From: Rotaria socialis
Taxonomy: Eukaryota; Rotifera; Eurotatoria; Philodinida; Philodinidae
Direction: 5' to 3'
NCBI GenBank assembly: GCA_905331475.1
Contig: CAJNYU010003219.1
Coordinates: forward strand, 479,746-543,745
Length of the DNA stretch: 64,000 nucleotides
A program made the position numbers and the translations under genes. Shown piece after piece: positions 24,541 through 35,300 of this stretch. Under the pieces are notes generated by a model. It worked only from the letters and a program-made list of their open reading frames with translations. It was not told the origin of the DNA and searched no databases. Position 1 is the first letter of the stretch; each line of letters starts with the position of its first letter.

Positions 24541-26120
24541 ATGCAACTCGTAAAAGTAAGTGTACTTGAATATCATCAAGTTAGTAATTGGAACATTTTC
24601 GTCTATATTTTTTCAAAGTTTATCATCGCTTGCCTGTTAAGTGATCTATTCGCATCGGTTGGTGCAGTAATAAATCGAGAAAACTTAGAAGCTCAAGAAT
24701 TTCCTCTTAGCTTAGATTGGAGAAGCAAAGGTGTTATAGCACCTATTTACGATCAAGGAACATCTCCAGATGTTGTCGCCATCGTTATGGTTGGTATGTT
24801 ATAAGCATAGTTATGTTCTGATATACTCAGGTCAACAATGGCTCGTACTTTTCGACTAAAACATTCGTGAAAATGATACAAACTTAGAATCGCATATCTA
24901 GTGATCAAGTTTGAGGTCAAACGTTACTCTAGGTTACGAACGAAACTGTGGAAAATTGTCCATCATATTCCTGCGTCTAAGTTTCTAGCAATTTCTTGCG
25001 CTTGTGTTTGTATTGAAATAGATTCTTTAAAAGAGCAATCTATCAGAATCATTGGCCTAAGTTCATAATAATAAAATTAATATTTATGAAATATTTGTAG
25101 AAACCATCGAGAGTCTACATGCAATCAAAACCGGAAATCTCATCCGTGGAAGTGTAGCACGTGTTATCGATTGTTGTCAACAATACACAATTGATTATGA
25201 ATGCATTGCTAGACTAGGTGGAATATGTCGTGATTCAGATTATCCTACTACACGTGGTACGTGTGAGCCGAACGCCTGTACTCCTTTTTCAACAGTATGT
25301 TTTAAAAGCTTTGCTAAAAGAGAATAATCGTGATACTTAAAAACATTTCTTTGCAGTTCGATAAACTTGTTGTTTTTCGTGGATTGGATGATGAACAACT
25401 CTTGCCTTTCATCCAAAATGCAACACTACTCGTCAGTATTGATGCGGAAAGCTTTAATTTTCTAGATTACTCAGGCGGTATGTATCACAAATGATTTATA
25501 TAATTATGAATTTATTGATTGCATCAACCCAGAAATCTATGATTAATTAAAATATAATTGAAAAGTATCTTGTTCTAGTCTATCATAAAAAGAAATATAT
25601 TTTCGATTAATTAATAAATCAATTTTATTGTCACCGAAATGAATTGATCATGACGTTCTCAGCCAAGAATATCTTTAATTGATCAACAACATTGTGAATA
25701 TTTACAGGAATCTTCCAAGATCAGACTTGTTCCTCGACCAGCATTGATGATGTATTACAATTGGTTGGTTATGGTCAAAACGAGATGAATGAACCATTTT
25801 GGATTGTTAAAAATAGTTGGGGTACGTATTTGTACTGATTAAATAATAGGATACTTTTCTATGAGTCGCAATAAAAAATATTTATATTGATAGGAAGAAA
25901 TTGGGGTGAAGATGGGTATATTCGAATTCTGCGCGGTAAAAATATTTGTGGTATTGCTACGCAAGTCTATCAACCGTTGATTCTATCTAAAACGACTACA
26001 CCACCGATGCCTACAACGACACCATCAACAGCTTCGCGGCCATTCTATCTACAAGTTTCGCTTCTTTGGATGTTATTTTTTTTTACTTTTCATGAGAACA
26101 TTTTTTTTAATTGGTTTTAA
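24541..26120 (+). CDS. Papain-family (C1A) pseudoprotease, secreted or membrane-anchored
   Basis: Six exons, 24541-24555, 24619-24793, 25101-25294, 25357-25477, 25708-25821 and 25894-26120, join in phase to give 281 aa. Splicing the first 63-bp intron yields a clean signal peptide (MQLVKFIIACLL..., residues 1-21). No I29 inhibitor propeptide follows; the mature C1A start FPLSLDWRSKG comes at about residue 33. The oxyanion Gln is kept (DQG, 50-52), but the catalytic Cys position of the CGSCWA motif is Val57. The His of the usual NHAVxxVGYG motif is Asp183, and only Asn204 of WIVKNSWG remains. Hydrolysis is therefore not expected. A Thr/Pro linker leads to a hydrophobic C-terminus (about 255-281) that may be a membrane anchor or GPI signal. 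Function is unknown; inactive C1A homologues elsewhere act as binding or structural proteins. Confidence 0.88.
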
Positions 26121-26488
26121 AAAAGTTCATCATTATCAATAATTGTATGCGAATCAATAGAGACGGTACGTTGTTATAGCCGTTCAAAATAATTAGCATG
26201 AGTAATGTAAATCATATGAAAAGTTAGCATTCGATTCAAGATGCCATTGGCTATTGTGCTCAAAAACGTGATAATATTCGATTTCAGAAGAACAATAATC
26301 TATATATTTTGGTCTTAAAGCTTATTTAATCCAATATCACTGCCATTCAAGTAAATAAAAACCATCAATAATAGACTTTTACGACTTTCGTAATCTGCAT
26401 TTTTTCTTCATACTATTTCTACTAATTATTGCACGGAAAATGTTTTGTATGATTGTGGTTAGATCAGATCATCTGATTATCAAGTATT
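26121..26488. other. Short intergenic stretch, no feature seen
   Basis: 3' flank of the C1A-like gene up to the adjacent repeat. Confidence 0.4.
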
Positions 26489-26807
26489 CCCAGGTCAATG
26501 ATTCCGGAGGACGGATACTGTAGGAACAGGCCGGAAAGATGCGGAAAAATCACCGTATCTGGCCGGAAAGCACGGGAAAGCACTGGAAACTGGAAGCAGT
26601 ATTCCAGTTGGAAGTTACCGGATTTTTTTCCTGTGGATTCCGGTCAGTTTCCTGTGTTTTCCGGTCAGTTTTCTGTGTTTTACATCTGGAAGTTGATCGG
26701 AATCTACAGGAAGAAAATCCGGTAACTTCCAACTGGAATACTGCTTCCACTTTCCAGCGCTTTCCTGTGCTTTCCGGCCGTTTCCCGCCATACGTCCACG
26801 ACCTGGG
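26489..26807. mobile_element. Complete 319-bp palindromic repeat with CCCAGGTC/GACCTGGG ends
   Basis: The termini CCCAGGTC (26489-26496) and GACCTGGG (26800-26807) are inverted. The left half (about 26570-26627) and right half (about 26720-26780) are inverted copies of a block containing GGAAGCAGTATTCCAGTTGG. The centre carries tandem CCGGTCAGTTTCCTGTGTTTT units. A second copy, inverted and cut by the window edge, is at 1-193. A target duplication is not clear (at most TT). Open frames across it arise from the symmetry. It is probably a MITE or foldback element of unrecognised family. Confidence 0.82.
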
Positions 26808-28489
26808 TTAGTGTTATTTCTCGTTGTTTATTTTTAACAAGCAATTATTATAACCGGACACATTTTACCCATGTCGCACATTCTTTGTGACTATCGCCGG
26901 TATACTGCGGTACTCATGATAACCGGCAGTGCACCACGGCAGTTTAGCGACGGTAGTGCTTATACGCTTTGGTTCCAGCTAAAAAGGCTTCCAGAAACCG
27001 TTTTCTGTCAAATCCCGATTTACTCCGGAAAAACAATTCGAATTAAGCGAAAACAAAACTATTTTAGAATATATTTTGCGAATTATTATTTTTACAGCGC
27101 CATCTTTAATAGAATATTTATCTCATAAATGGGATTGATTTGAGATCTGTGGTTACTACAGGCGGCTCAGGCACATCGACATTAGCAGAGTTCATCTAAT
27201 TCAACATGATTCTGCCGGTTTTAACAGGCTTAAAAAATATTCAGTCGTTTCTATACTATGCACCAAGGATGCATCAATTTCATGAAAAACCGGGGGTATA
27301 GCGCACATTATACCGAACGGTGAACCGTCGATATACCGCCGATTTTTCCGGTTCGAATCACATGGATACGAACGAATTGAGAAGATCCATTCGAATATCG
27401 TGACTGATTAAAGTACGAAGATATGCAAGTCCAGAATGCATTTCATTTATAGAAATAGAATTACTTTTATGCAGTGTTATGACTTGATTTAGAAGTATAG
27501 TCGTAATCTTTAAAGTAGTAAAATGCTTTTTAACACTGGGAAAAGGCAAAAAACTAAAGATAGGAAGGTATATAGTGTCTGTTTTCAAATAGAATCTGTC
27601 ACACTACCATGCTTTTCTCTTATTTTTAAATGATTTTATAAGCACATGCGACGTAATCTTCTGTAACTTTTTAGTCCATAATGACAAGGAGCAGTATCAA
27701 CATTTTAATTTCAAATCGATGCTGACTGTTTTCTTTGAAAAATACATATCAATCACGCAAAAGATATGCAGGAAGTTGCTTCGTGCTGAAATTGTTCAGG
27801 ATGATTTTTAGAGAAATATATATTTTCTCAAGAATAGTAATGATTATACGATAACCATATATCGTCCAATCTCCTTATTTGTATTATAGTGGTGAAAGTA
27901 ACTGTATTGGAGGTGCGTTGCTTCTTCAGTAGTTCACAGTTAGCAACTAAATCGTTGTTTGAAGCATACACTCTAGAGATATTGGCAGATTACTAGCTAT
28001 TCTAAGGTTGTAGTTCATAATTGTTTTGAGACCGCCATGTTTTGGTCAGTCTAATAACATAAATTCCAGTGAATTCGACTTAGTTTTGAAGAGCTATCAT
28101 ATTGTTGTATCACGTTGACTATATATTACAACTAGAGATTACTTTGATCTCAACTTTTGATTGCGATCATATACTACATGGTCATGATTCAACACATAAT
28201 GTATGAATGTAAGCCTGGTGTCAAAAACAAACCGAAAATATAATTTTTAACTGAAATCAGAAATTCTCAAAAGAATCATTAACTTATGCTAGTATTTAAT
28301 TAGAAAAAAAATGTCTTTTTTCTGTCAAATGATTGTCATTATAGCTTAGAGAAGAGATATTATCATAATTATGGCTAATCTCGTGTCTAGTACACTAGCT
28401 CAATGCTAAATGCACTACTTTCCCCGTCAATTTCGTTTTATGTTGACTATAAATGAAATTGGTCTGAAGAAGTTAGAGTGCATAGACTC
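26808..28489. other. Intergenic DNA with a CCGG/GGTAT-rich patch
   Basis: The 26850-27000 and 27200-27360 stretches are richer in CCGG, CCGGTAT and ACCGCCG than the surrounding DNA, suggesting relics of another repeat. Boundaries are not visible. No gene is supported. Confidence 0.4.
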
Positions 28490-28558
28490 GGGTGTGGCTT
28501 TGACTGTGGATATGACTCAAAAGAAGGTTGCAACACAGGCGCACACCCACACCCACAC
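28490..28558. repeat. Inverted pair of telomere-like motifs A
   Basis: GGGTGTGG at 28490-28497 faces CACACCCACACCCACAC at 28542-28558. The unit is the TGTGGG/ACACCC hexamer reported as the bdelloid telomeric repeat. Confidence 0.65.
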
Positions 28559-28728
28559 TTGGCGTTTTTTAGATATGATGTAGCTATAATTCGCTACTAA
28601 GCTTTCTATTCAACGATACATTCAAGGAATTGAAAAGTGTATGCTGGAAGAATGACTATGTGGTATAGCTCTTGAAAGTTGGATCGTTTCGTGGATAAAC
28701 TGTTTTTATTCGAAGCCTTTTCTTAGTA

Positions 28729-29240
28729 TTAGAACGAAATGAAATAGTAAAAAATAGTCATGCAGATGACATGAATGGAAAACTTGCTAATCATATTCGC
28801 TGAAACAATCGATCGTGCACCTGAGCCCGTAGATGATCCACCAGAGGAACCGCCGGAGGAACCGCTGGAGGATCCGCAGCCCGTGCTGGGGCATACATTA
28901 CAATTGTTTGTGTAACAACAAGTCCAAGTTTGTCTGCAAGTGATGCCTGAACCAGCATTGGTAGTCGAACTTGTGCCGCAATAACTGGTAGAATATTCGC
29001 CTGATAAGACCGTGTAATAAGATGTGTAACCCGTACTACTACTTTGACAGCTAGTTGTGAGCACCTAGAAAACGATTATCGATAAAGTATTATTCTTTTT
29101 CTTGCAGAGAATGTAAAATTTACCGAGCAGGCAACGAATCTGGAATCATACTGAGATGATATTGTCAACGACGTGTCTCCTGCATTGGTGTTACAATACG
29201 ACGGAGTAGCTTGGATTTTATTGATTACTATATGTAATAA
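28729..29240 (-). CDS. Secreted Cys-rich protein, Ly6/three-finger-like, 5' end incomplete
   Basis: The last exon is 28729-29064; a 59-bp intron (29065-29123) joins it in phase 0 to an upstream exon running from 29124 to about 29240. The joined reading has regularly spaced Cys and ends its core with CCYTNNCN, the CCxxxxCN signature of Ly6/uPAR three-finger domains. A Gly/Ser-rich linker (SSGSSGGSSGGSS) and a hydrophobic C-terminus (IHVICMTIFYYFISF) follow, suggesting a GPI-anchor signal. The N-terminal exon with the start codon was not found; the frame upstream has a hydrophobic run (ILLHIV) but stops before any ATG. Role is not inferable beyond a likely extracellular, membrane-tethered protein. 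Confidence 0.6.
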
Positions 29241-31021
29241 AATACTTGTTTATCTTACAAGTATAAGTCGAAAATCTAAGCACACGTTTGACAGTTACTT
29301 TTATGTTAGCATGTGGCACAACGAGATGATATTGTTGTTGGAGCTCGCTAACAATAATGAAGTGCTTCTACGCGAAAATCCTAAAGCTGTGCCAATGAAA
29401 GTACACGGCGATTACATATACTGTTATCACTGTAACTACACACATGCACTATGATAAGATATATGAGTTTCTCAAAAAATGTCAGAGCATCTGTTTCAAA
29501 ACTACTTTAGTTATATGCACTGCAGTGTAAAGATTGTTCAAATCCCGAAGAATTCTTTTTCACGTTACTAAGATGTTCTCTTCCAGACATATGGTTGGGA
29601 GTTATGCAAGAAGAACTTTGAAGAAGAAAACTGATACAATATTGGAATCCTGCACGATATGTAGAATCACGATTCAAGCAATTTTCGAAACGAGTCACCT
29701 AGATAGCACATCGACAGATGAAAAACAATCGACTGATATAGAGCTTAAAAACTCCTAAAAAACGTAGGTCTATTGAAAGTGGTCTAACTCCTTCTCAAAA
29801 AAGATATCGAAATCCAGAAAAACAAATCATTATGAGTATCCAGTATACTGAACGAAAAGATGAAATTAATGGATAAACATGGATCTCGATTGGAGCTAGG
29901 GTGCGTGTGTATGATTCTTCTTACGCAAGCTCTACCACACACGTAAGTATCCATTGGAAAGCCCGGACGGAGGCCTAGGTTCATAGGTTGATTCCACTGA
30001 TTCGACATGTGCAGAACTCAGGATTAGTGCTATCAAGAATCCCTTATTTCTTCGAGGTCCTACTGATCGCTGTTTACATGTATAGCAAAATGGAATCAAA
30101 CTTTGAAGGTGTAAATTGGATAGCCTGGATCGAGATATATCTTGATTTATCAACTTTATCTATTGGCTTGTGTGTGCGCGCATCATAGCCGGTGTTGCTG
30201 GAAGTTCACGGCTGTTCGGGATGAGAGAAGGATGGTTAGAAAAAAATACTCAGTCGGTAGAATTTCTTGAGCCTTATAATAGTGATTCAGTTCAAGAAAT
30301 ATTCGAATGCTCACTGAAAATGTCCTGCATACGTATTAGAATAAAGCATCTGAAAATTGACGACTCTTTTCCATTGTTTCAAAGTACTCTCACCGTGAGT
30401 TGCTGTCGCCTTTGCAACATAGAAGAAATGCGTAGTGCTTGTGTAGTCGAAACATAAAAGACAGCGCTTCCTCTATGAGCTCTATGTTTTTAACTGACTG
30501 CACATTCTATGTCAACCATCGTTTTGAATCACTAACAGAAATTGAATAGAAGAGTTGTGATAAGCCAGAATTGATTAAACATTGGTACAAATGACAATTC
30601 AACAATGTAATAGTACTTTTAATGTCTTAGAAATTCAAATTCAACTGATAGCAGAACGTCGCAAACTCACTGTTTAATACTGACAGAATGTGTCAGTGGG
30701 TGGTACACCTACGAAATAAATAGTTAAAATCACTCATACCAACATTCGTCGAAAAATATTTAGTAGTTGAGTCGCAGAATCAGAAAAACGAAACAAATTC
30801 ACCCAACTAAACGGATGCCATATATTGATTCATTACCTGTTTTTTACAACCGCATTCATATTTTCGAAAGTTACCAACATCAAAATATTCTGCGAATTCA
30901 TGTATTTCTTTTTCATTCTGTACTGCTTCATTAAACGCGTCGACGAAATAATAATCAAATGTAAATATTGTGGGTTTTACTCAATTACAGAACGTAAGAG
31001 AACGAACAAACGACCGAAGAT
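29241..31021. other. Gene-poor DNA, no supported gene
   Basis: Several overlapping open frames on both strands (29507-30457) are close to normal codon composition but have no domain, start context or splice structure that I can defend. A decayed gene or element cannot be excluded. Confidence 0.35.
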
Positions 31022-31080
31022 GAGGGTGTGGGTGTCGCTATGAACTTCTTTAATACTGACAAACCGACACCCGTGCCCTC
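31022..31080. repeat. Inverted pair of telomere-like motifs B (hairpin)
   Basis: GAGGGTGTGGGTGTCG (31022-31037) and CGACACCCGTGCCCTC (31065-31080) pair over 14 of 16 positions around a 27-bp loop. Confidence 0.75.
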
Positions 31081-31220
31081 AAGATCATATAAACTGATTT
31101 TCGGGGAAATTTCAGATCGAAATTCCTTTCTTTCAGGCTTTACAAGTTCTAATATTTCGACTACAAGTAGTTGTGTAACTCGAGAAGAAGAAGGATGTGA
31201 GTGTTACTGCCTCTTCGTAA

Positions 31221-31253
31221 ACACCCACACCCACACCCACACCCACACCCACA
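31221..31253. repeat. Interstitial telomere-like array (ACACCC)5
   Basis: Five perfect ACACCC hexamers plus ACA, that is, the C-rich strand of TGTGGG. Confidence 0.85.
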
Positions 31254-33207
31254 ATTTTCATGAATTCTACGTAAATACTCAAAAGAATCGATATCATAAT
31301 AATGTGAAGCAACTTTGTGTTTATCATTTTGTAGGAAAATTTCAGTTCTTTGTATAAACCTTGTCAAGTGTATGTTCATGAGACTATAAAATCTGTCATT
31401 GTATATGTATTGTGGATATGTAAGCTGAAGATGATCGAATAAAAGATCAAAAATGCCAAAACACTAATTAAATGAAAACAAAAACAAAAAGCTACTTGAA
31501 TCATTTTGATTTCGATTCTTTTGAGTAAAATGGTATAGTTTATATTTTTGACCACTCGTCGCAGACTTTTTATTGTCTGCTTGGGTTTTCTGACTGTCAT
31601 TATATTCTGAGAAAAATAAATAAATAATTGCTTCCGAGTTGTATCGTTGTTTTTTTCAAATTTTGAATCAAAATTCACTGTATCACAGTCAATTAGATTA
31701 ATATCTCTAGAGAAAAAATATCACAAGTTGTGAAAGTTTTGTAAATTGAAACAAGCACGTTTTAAAACTAAAAACGAAGTGAGTACAACTATGACATGTG
31801 CGACCTATTTGATTCAAATGAAAAATCATATTGAAAAAATATCTAAATATACAAATGTAGCGAGTTTGAACGCAATCATAAAAAAATGACAACAGATTAC
31901 CTTCACGCTATTTTAGATCAATAGATATCTTCGCAATTTCTCTGCTTTTTCACCAATTCAAGATGCTTTCTAAGTTCTCTTCACTCAATGTAGTTTCGAC
32001 ATTTGCTTCTCTCATCATCTAATTATTACTTCAATTGTTATTGCTCATTTTCATAATTCGTTCAAAATATATAGATCGCTATCAGTTTATATATAAATAG
32101 GAAAAAATCCCTTAGTATTTCTATATTACGCCGATCAATCAGCAACAAATAGTATGTCTAATCATGTCTTAAAAATAAAAATAGTAGTGGACTATATTGA
32201 ACTACTAAACTTCATATTTATGATAAAGAAATAAAACAATTACATCTCTAAATAGTGGAACTAAGAACTAAGCCTATTGAACTCTTAGCGAGAATAAATG
32301 GTTTTAGTTTTTTGGATGAGTACATTTATTACTCTTCACGAAAAGCTAAATATGTGCTTACAGCCTCGATTTCTTAACTGAATATGTTCATAAAGAGAAA
32401 AAATAATATAATTTAGAGAAATTGATATGAACCATACTTCGAGGTAGTCATATTCTGCGCTGATAATTATTCTCTCACTAAAGATATATTCCATTGAAAA
32501 GATGAACTCTTTGATTAATGTTCAAGAATACAAAATATTATTAAACTATTGATATTTTAAATAACACTCGAAACTCATTAGACTCATCTTGTAACGTTAT
32601 GAGCACTGTTTCGCATAGTTCAATGTAATAAAAACTCAAGTAAATAATCCATGGAACATTTAAAAATAAATTATAGATCCTTCTGGATACTTGATATATT
32701 TCTGATCTATTTTATTGATAGAAGAGGTACGAAAGTTTTTTACTCATAATCATACCTATACCCACGTTATTCTATATTGATCTTGGAATAAGAAAATAGT
32801 ACACAAGATATTTTTTCTTTCACTTCTATTTTTGAAAATAATTTTCATGTGCTATTCTCGAATGATTATTTATAAAAATGAAGTGATAATTCATTTAGCA
32901 ACATTAGAATTCGTCAGATGAAGTATTCTAACATATTCAATGTTATATAGCTGCGACAAAATCTTTTACTCAAACTTGTCTAGATCAATGATGAATAAAC
33001 AACATTCATGCATAATCTCTCGGATTACTTTCGTATCAAATGAAGTAGGAAAAGGTTTTATTGAAATATATACTGAGAAGATCTTCTGAAATGATATATT
33101 CTTTGGAATTTAAAAAGTTACTCGTCTGAAAGAAAATTAATTATACAAGAGAAGTTTGGATCGTCAATATACTAGGATCTAATCACTTATTCCCTTAATG
33201 AGATTTC
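31254..33207. other. AT-rich intergenic DNA, no feature seen
   Basis: No supported coding region; open frames are low-complexity. Confidence 0.45.
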
Positions 33208-33822
33208 TCACAGATAGATAGATCTACTTAGAAATTTCATTGAGCTTTTAAGTGTGTTGATTTCTTTTTCAAGTGTTTTAATTTTTTGTCCGAATTCTGT
33301 CTTTTGTTGTTCTGTTTGCTTTTGGAGCTCTTCTATATCTAAACTTTGCTTTTTAATCACCTTATGCAAGCTATCAGTCATTGGTCTTAATTTTTCGAAT
33401 AAACACGTTTTCGTGTGTTCGCTATGTTCATTCCTTGGTCCGGACCACGGGCATCCAACATTCCTCCCTGCACAATCTATTCGTTGTTCAGGAGAACTTT
33501 CCTGGATATGTTCATCAAAATTTCGTCTGTTTATATTGGTTTCGCCGCAAAGTCGGCATCGAACTTTAAGGTTATCGAGCATTGAGATAATAAGACGCAG
33601 TGTAGGGTTCGGTGCCAAATGAGCAGCGCTCAGTAATTGATAACATGACTGTGATGGGCAATGTAAACCAATTTCTATCTTTTGTTCAATACATTGACCA
33701 CAATAAGTACGTCCACATTGAGTCACAACTGGATCAATAAAAGGATTATGGCAAAGTTCACATATCAGCTTTTCATCAATGTTCGCTCTATCGATATATT
33801 CATAGGAATTGTTTGATGTCAT
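33208..33822 (-). CDS. RING / TRAF-type zinc finger protein with coiled coil
   Basis: 204 aa from ATG 33822; the frame stays open upstream (ATG codons near 33840) but a splice acceptor-like TTTTCAG directly precedes 33822, so extra 5' exons are possible. Residues 21-60 form a C3HC4-like RING (Cys 21, 24, 36, 41, 44, 55, 60), but the metal-binding His is replaced by Arg38 (CGRTYC instead of CGHTFC), and the last Cys pair is spaced CPSQSC. A TRAF-type zinc-finger region follows (CRLCGETNINRRNFDEH, then CAGRNVGCPW, about 88-140), then a coiled coil (KKQSLDIEELQKQTEQQKTE) to the C-terminus. There is no TRAF-C/MATH domain. Such proteins usually act as E3 ligases or signalling adaptors; the missing ligand makes ligase activity doubtful. 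Confidence 0.77.
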   Translation of the reverse strand: MTSNNSYEYIDRANIDEKLICELCHNPFIDPVVTQCGRTYCGQCIEQKIEIGLHCPSQSCYQLLSAAHLAPNPTLRLIISMLDNLKVRCRLCGETNINRRNFDEHIQESSPEQRIDCAGRNVGCPWSGPRNEHSEHTKTCLFEKLRPMTDSLHKVIKKQSLDIEELQKQTEQQKTEFGQKIKTLEKEINTLKSSMKFLSRSIYL

Positions 33823-34489
33823 CTGAAAAGAGTGAAACATCATCAAATTAAAAAGATCATAGAGATTATTCCCGGGACGAACAGCAGCAGTGTCCAAGGA
33901 CTGAGAAATAGGAATTCCTAATGTGTCGAGGAATTGTCAGTGCCGCTGTGATAGTTCCTAGAGGAAATGGGAATCAACTATAGGTTCCCTCACAGTTCCA
34001 CCATTCACGAAAGTTGCGATATTGCTGTTTTAAAAATAATTTTTGCATGAAATCATTGATTTTTACAATTTTTCAAGTGAAAATGAGTGTAAGAACAAAA
34101 ATTATCGTGAATATTCCATATTTACCTTTAGTATGCAAGGAACTGTAGGGAAACTGATGAGAAATCCCTAATCATCAGTCCGTGGACGCCCCTCTAATTA
34201 TGTAGATTCAAAGAAACAGTTACCAACAGAATCCCTAGAAGAAAACAGATTTCATCGTGAAAAGCAAATCAGATGCAAATCGAGAGATTTTTCTATGAAG
34301 TAAATGATGCAAAGTTAGAATTATAAAACTTGCATGCTCAATTATCTTAGCTAAAATAGTTGGCGTATTCAAAAATTTGAGAACAAATAGCCTATTAATC
34401 TTAAAGCAATGGTTTATTCAGCATCGATCAAGCGTATAACATATATTATCGCACGGCCGCTTCAACGGATAAATCAAAACACAACGTAC
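33823..34489. other. Intergenic DNA upstream of the RING gene
   Basis: It contains short inverted motifs (CTGTGA...TCACAG near 33948-33998) but no definable element. Confidence 0.4.
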
Positions 34490-35300
34490 GTTAACGGAGC
34501 ACAATATTCGAGTAATTTCAGTCTCGATTTGCTTTCTGATATGTGTTGGGTCTACAAGGTTGTGTTCGATAGAGAATTTCTTCCACTAGCGAGTCGGAAT
34601 AAATTCGAGGAAGGAGAGGTCATCAGGCAGACAATAGGGTTTATTCGAGGAACACTCACTTTTTCCCATTGAATTCATAATACATAAAATCTATTTCTGT
34701 ACAAATTCGCTTTGAGACCTGTATTGGATCTGAAACTTTCCTTATTCGATGGATAATTTCATTTCTACTGTATAGTATCATTTTAGATGAGGTAATCAGC
34801 AAAAAAATGATGAGTTGGGCGGAGGGCTAGGTGTAAGTATATATATATATATATATATGAGTGTGACCGTGGGTGAGAATGTTTCATATTGGGAATGACA
34901 AAGCAATGCCACCAAATTTTGAAATAAGTCGGAAAGTATTGCAGATAATCTATTGTAACCGCATGTCTCATCAAATTCACACCCAGGTGCCCACCCAACT
35001 CATAATTTTTGTCTGATGATCCCATCTAAAATGGTACCGTGTGGTTGGAAATAAAAGTCTTCATCGAACAAAATAGGTTTCAGATCCAATACAGCTTTCA
35101 AAGTAAATTAGGGCTGACAATAGTTTTTAATGCATTATGAGTTCAATGGGGAAAAGTGAATACTTTTTGAATTTATTCCCATTTGCTATAGGTAGAAATT
35201 CTCTATTGAATCAAACCTGATATAGAACCAACATAGGTCAAAGAGTGAATTGGGACTGGAGATACTCGAATATCGTGCTATTTTTTACTGGTCTTAAAAC
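34490..35300. repeat. Large imperfect palindrome (about 350-bp arms)
   Basis: The left arm from about 34495 to 34840 and the reverse complement of about 34965-35295 match with scattered differences over most of their length. Shared landmarks include ATATTCGAGTA, TGTTGG, AGAGAATTTCT, TGTATTGGATCTGAAAC, CATTTTAGATG and ATGAGTTGGG. The centre (about 34840-34960) holds (TA)n at 34837-34858 and a GTGGGTG motif. Divergence between arms implies an old inverted duplication or foldback element. No gene is supported inside. Confidence 0.75.

Noticed and set aside
26498-26811. Overlapping open frames on both strands
   Set aside because: They follow from the palindromic repeat; no start context or homology.
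27330-27365. GGTTCGAATC box resembling a tRNA T-arm
   Set aside because: No matching acceptor stem, D-arm or anticodon arm upstream.
29507-30457. Cluster of 60-95-codon open frames on both strands
   Set aside because: Frames overlap, lack splice sites that connect them, and show no recognisable domain.
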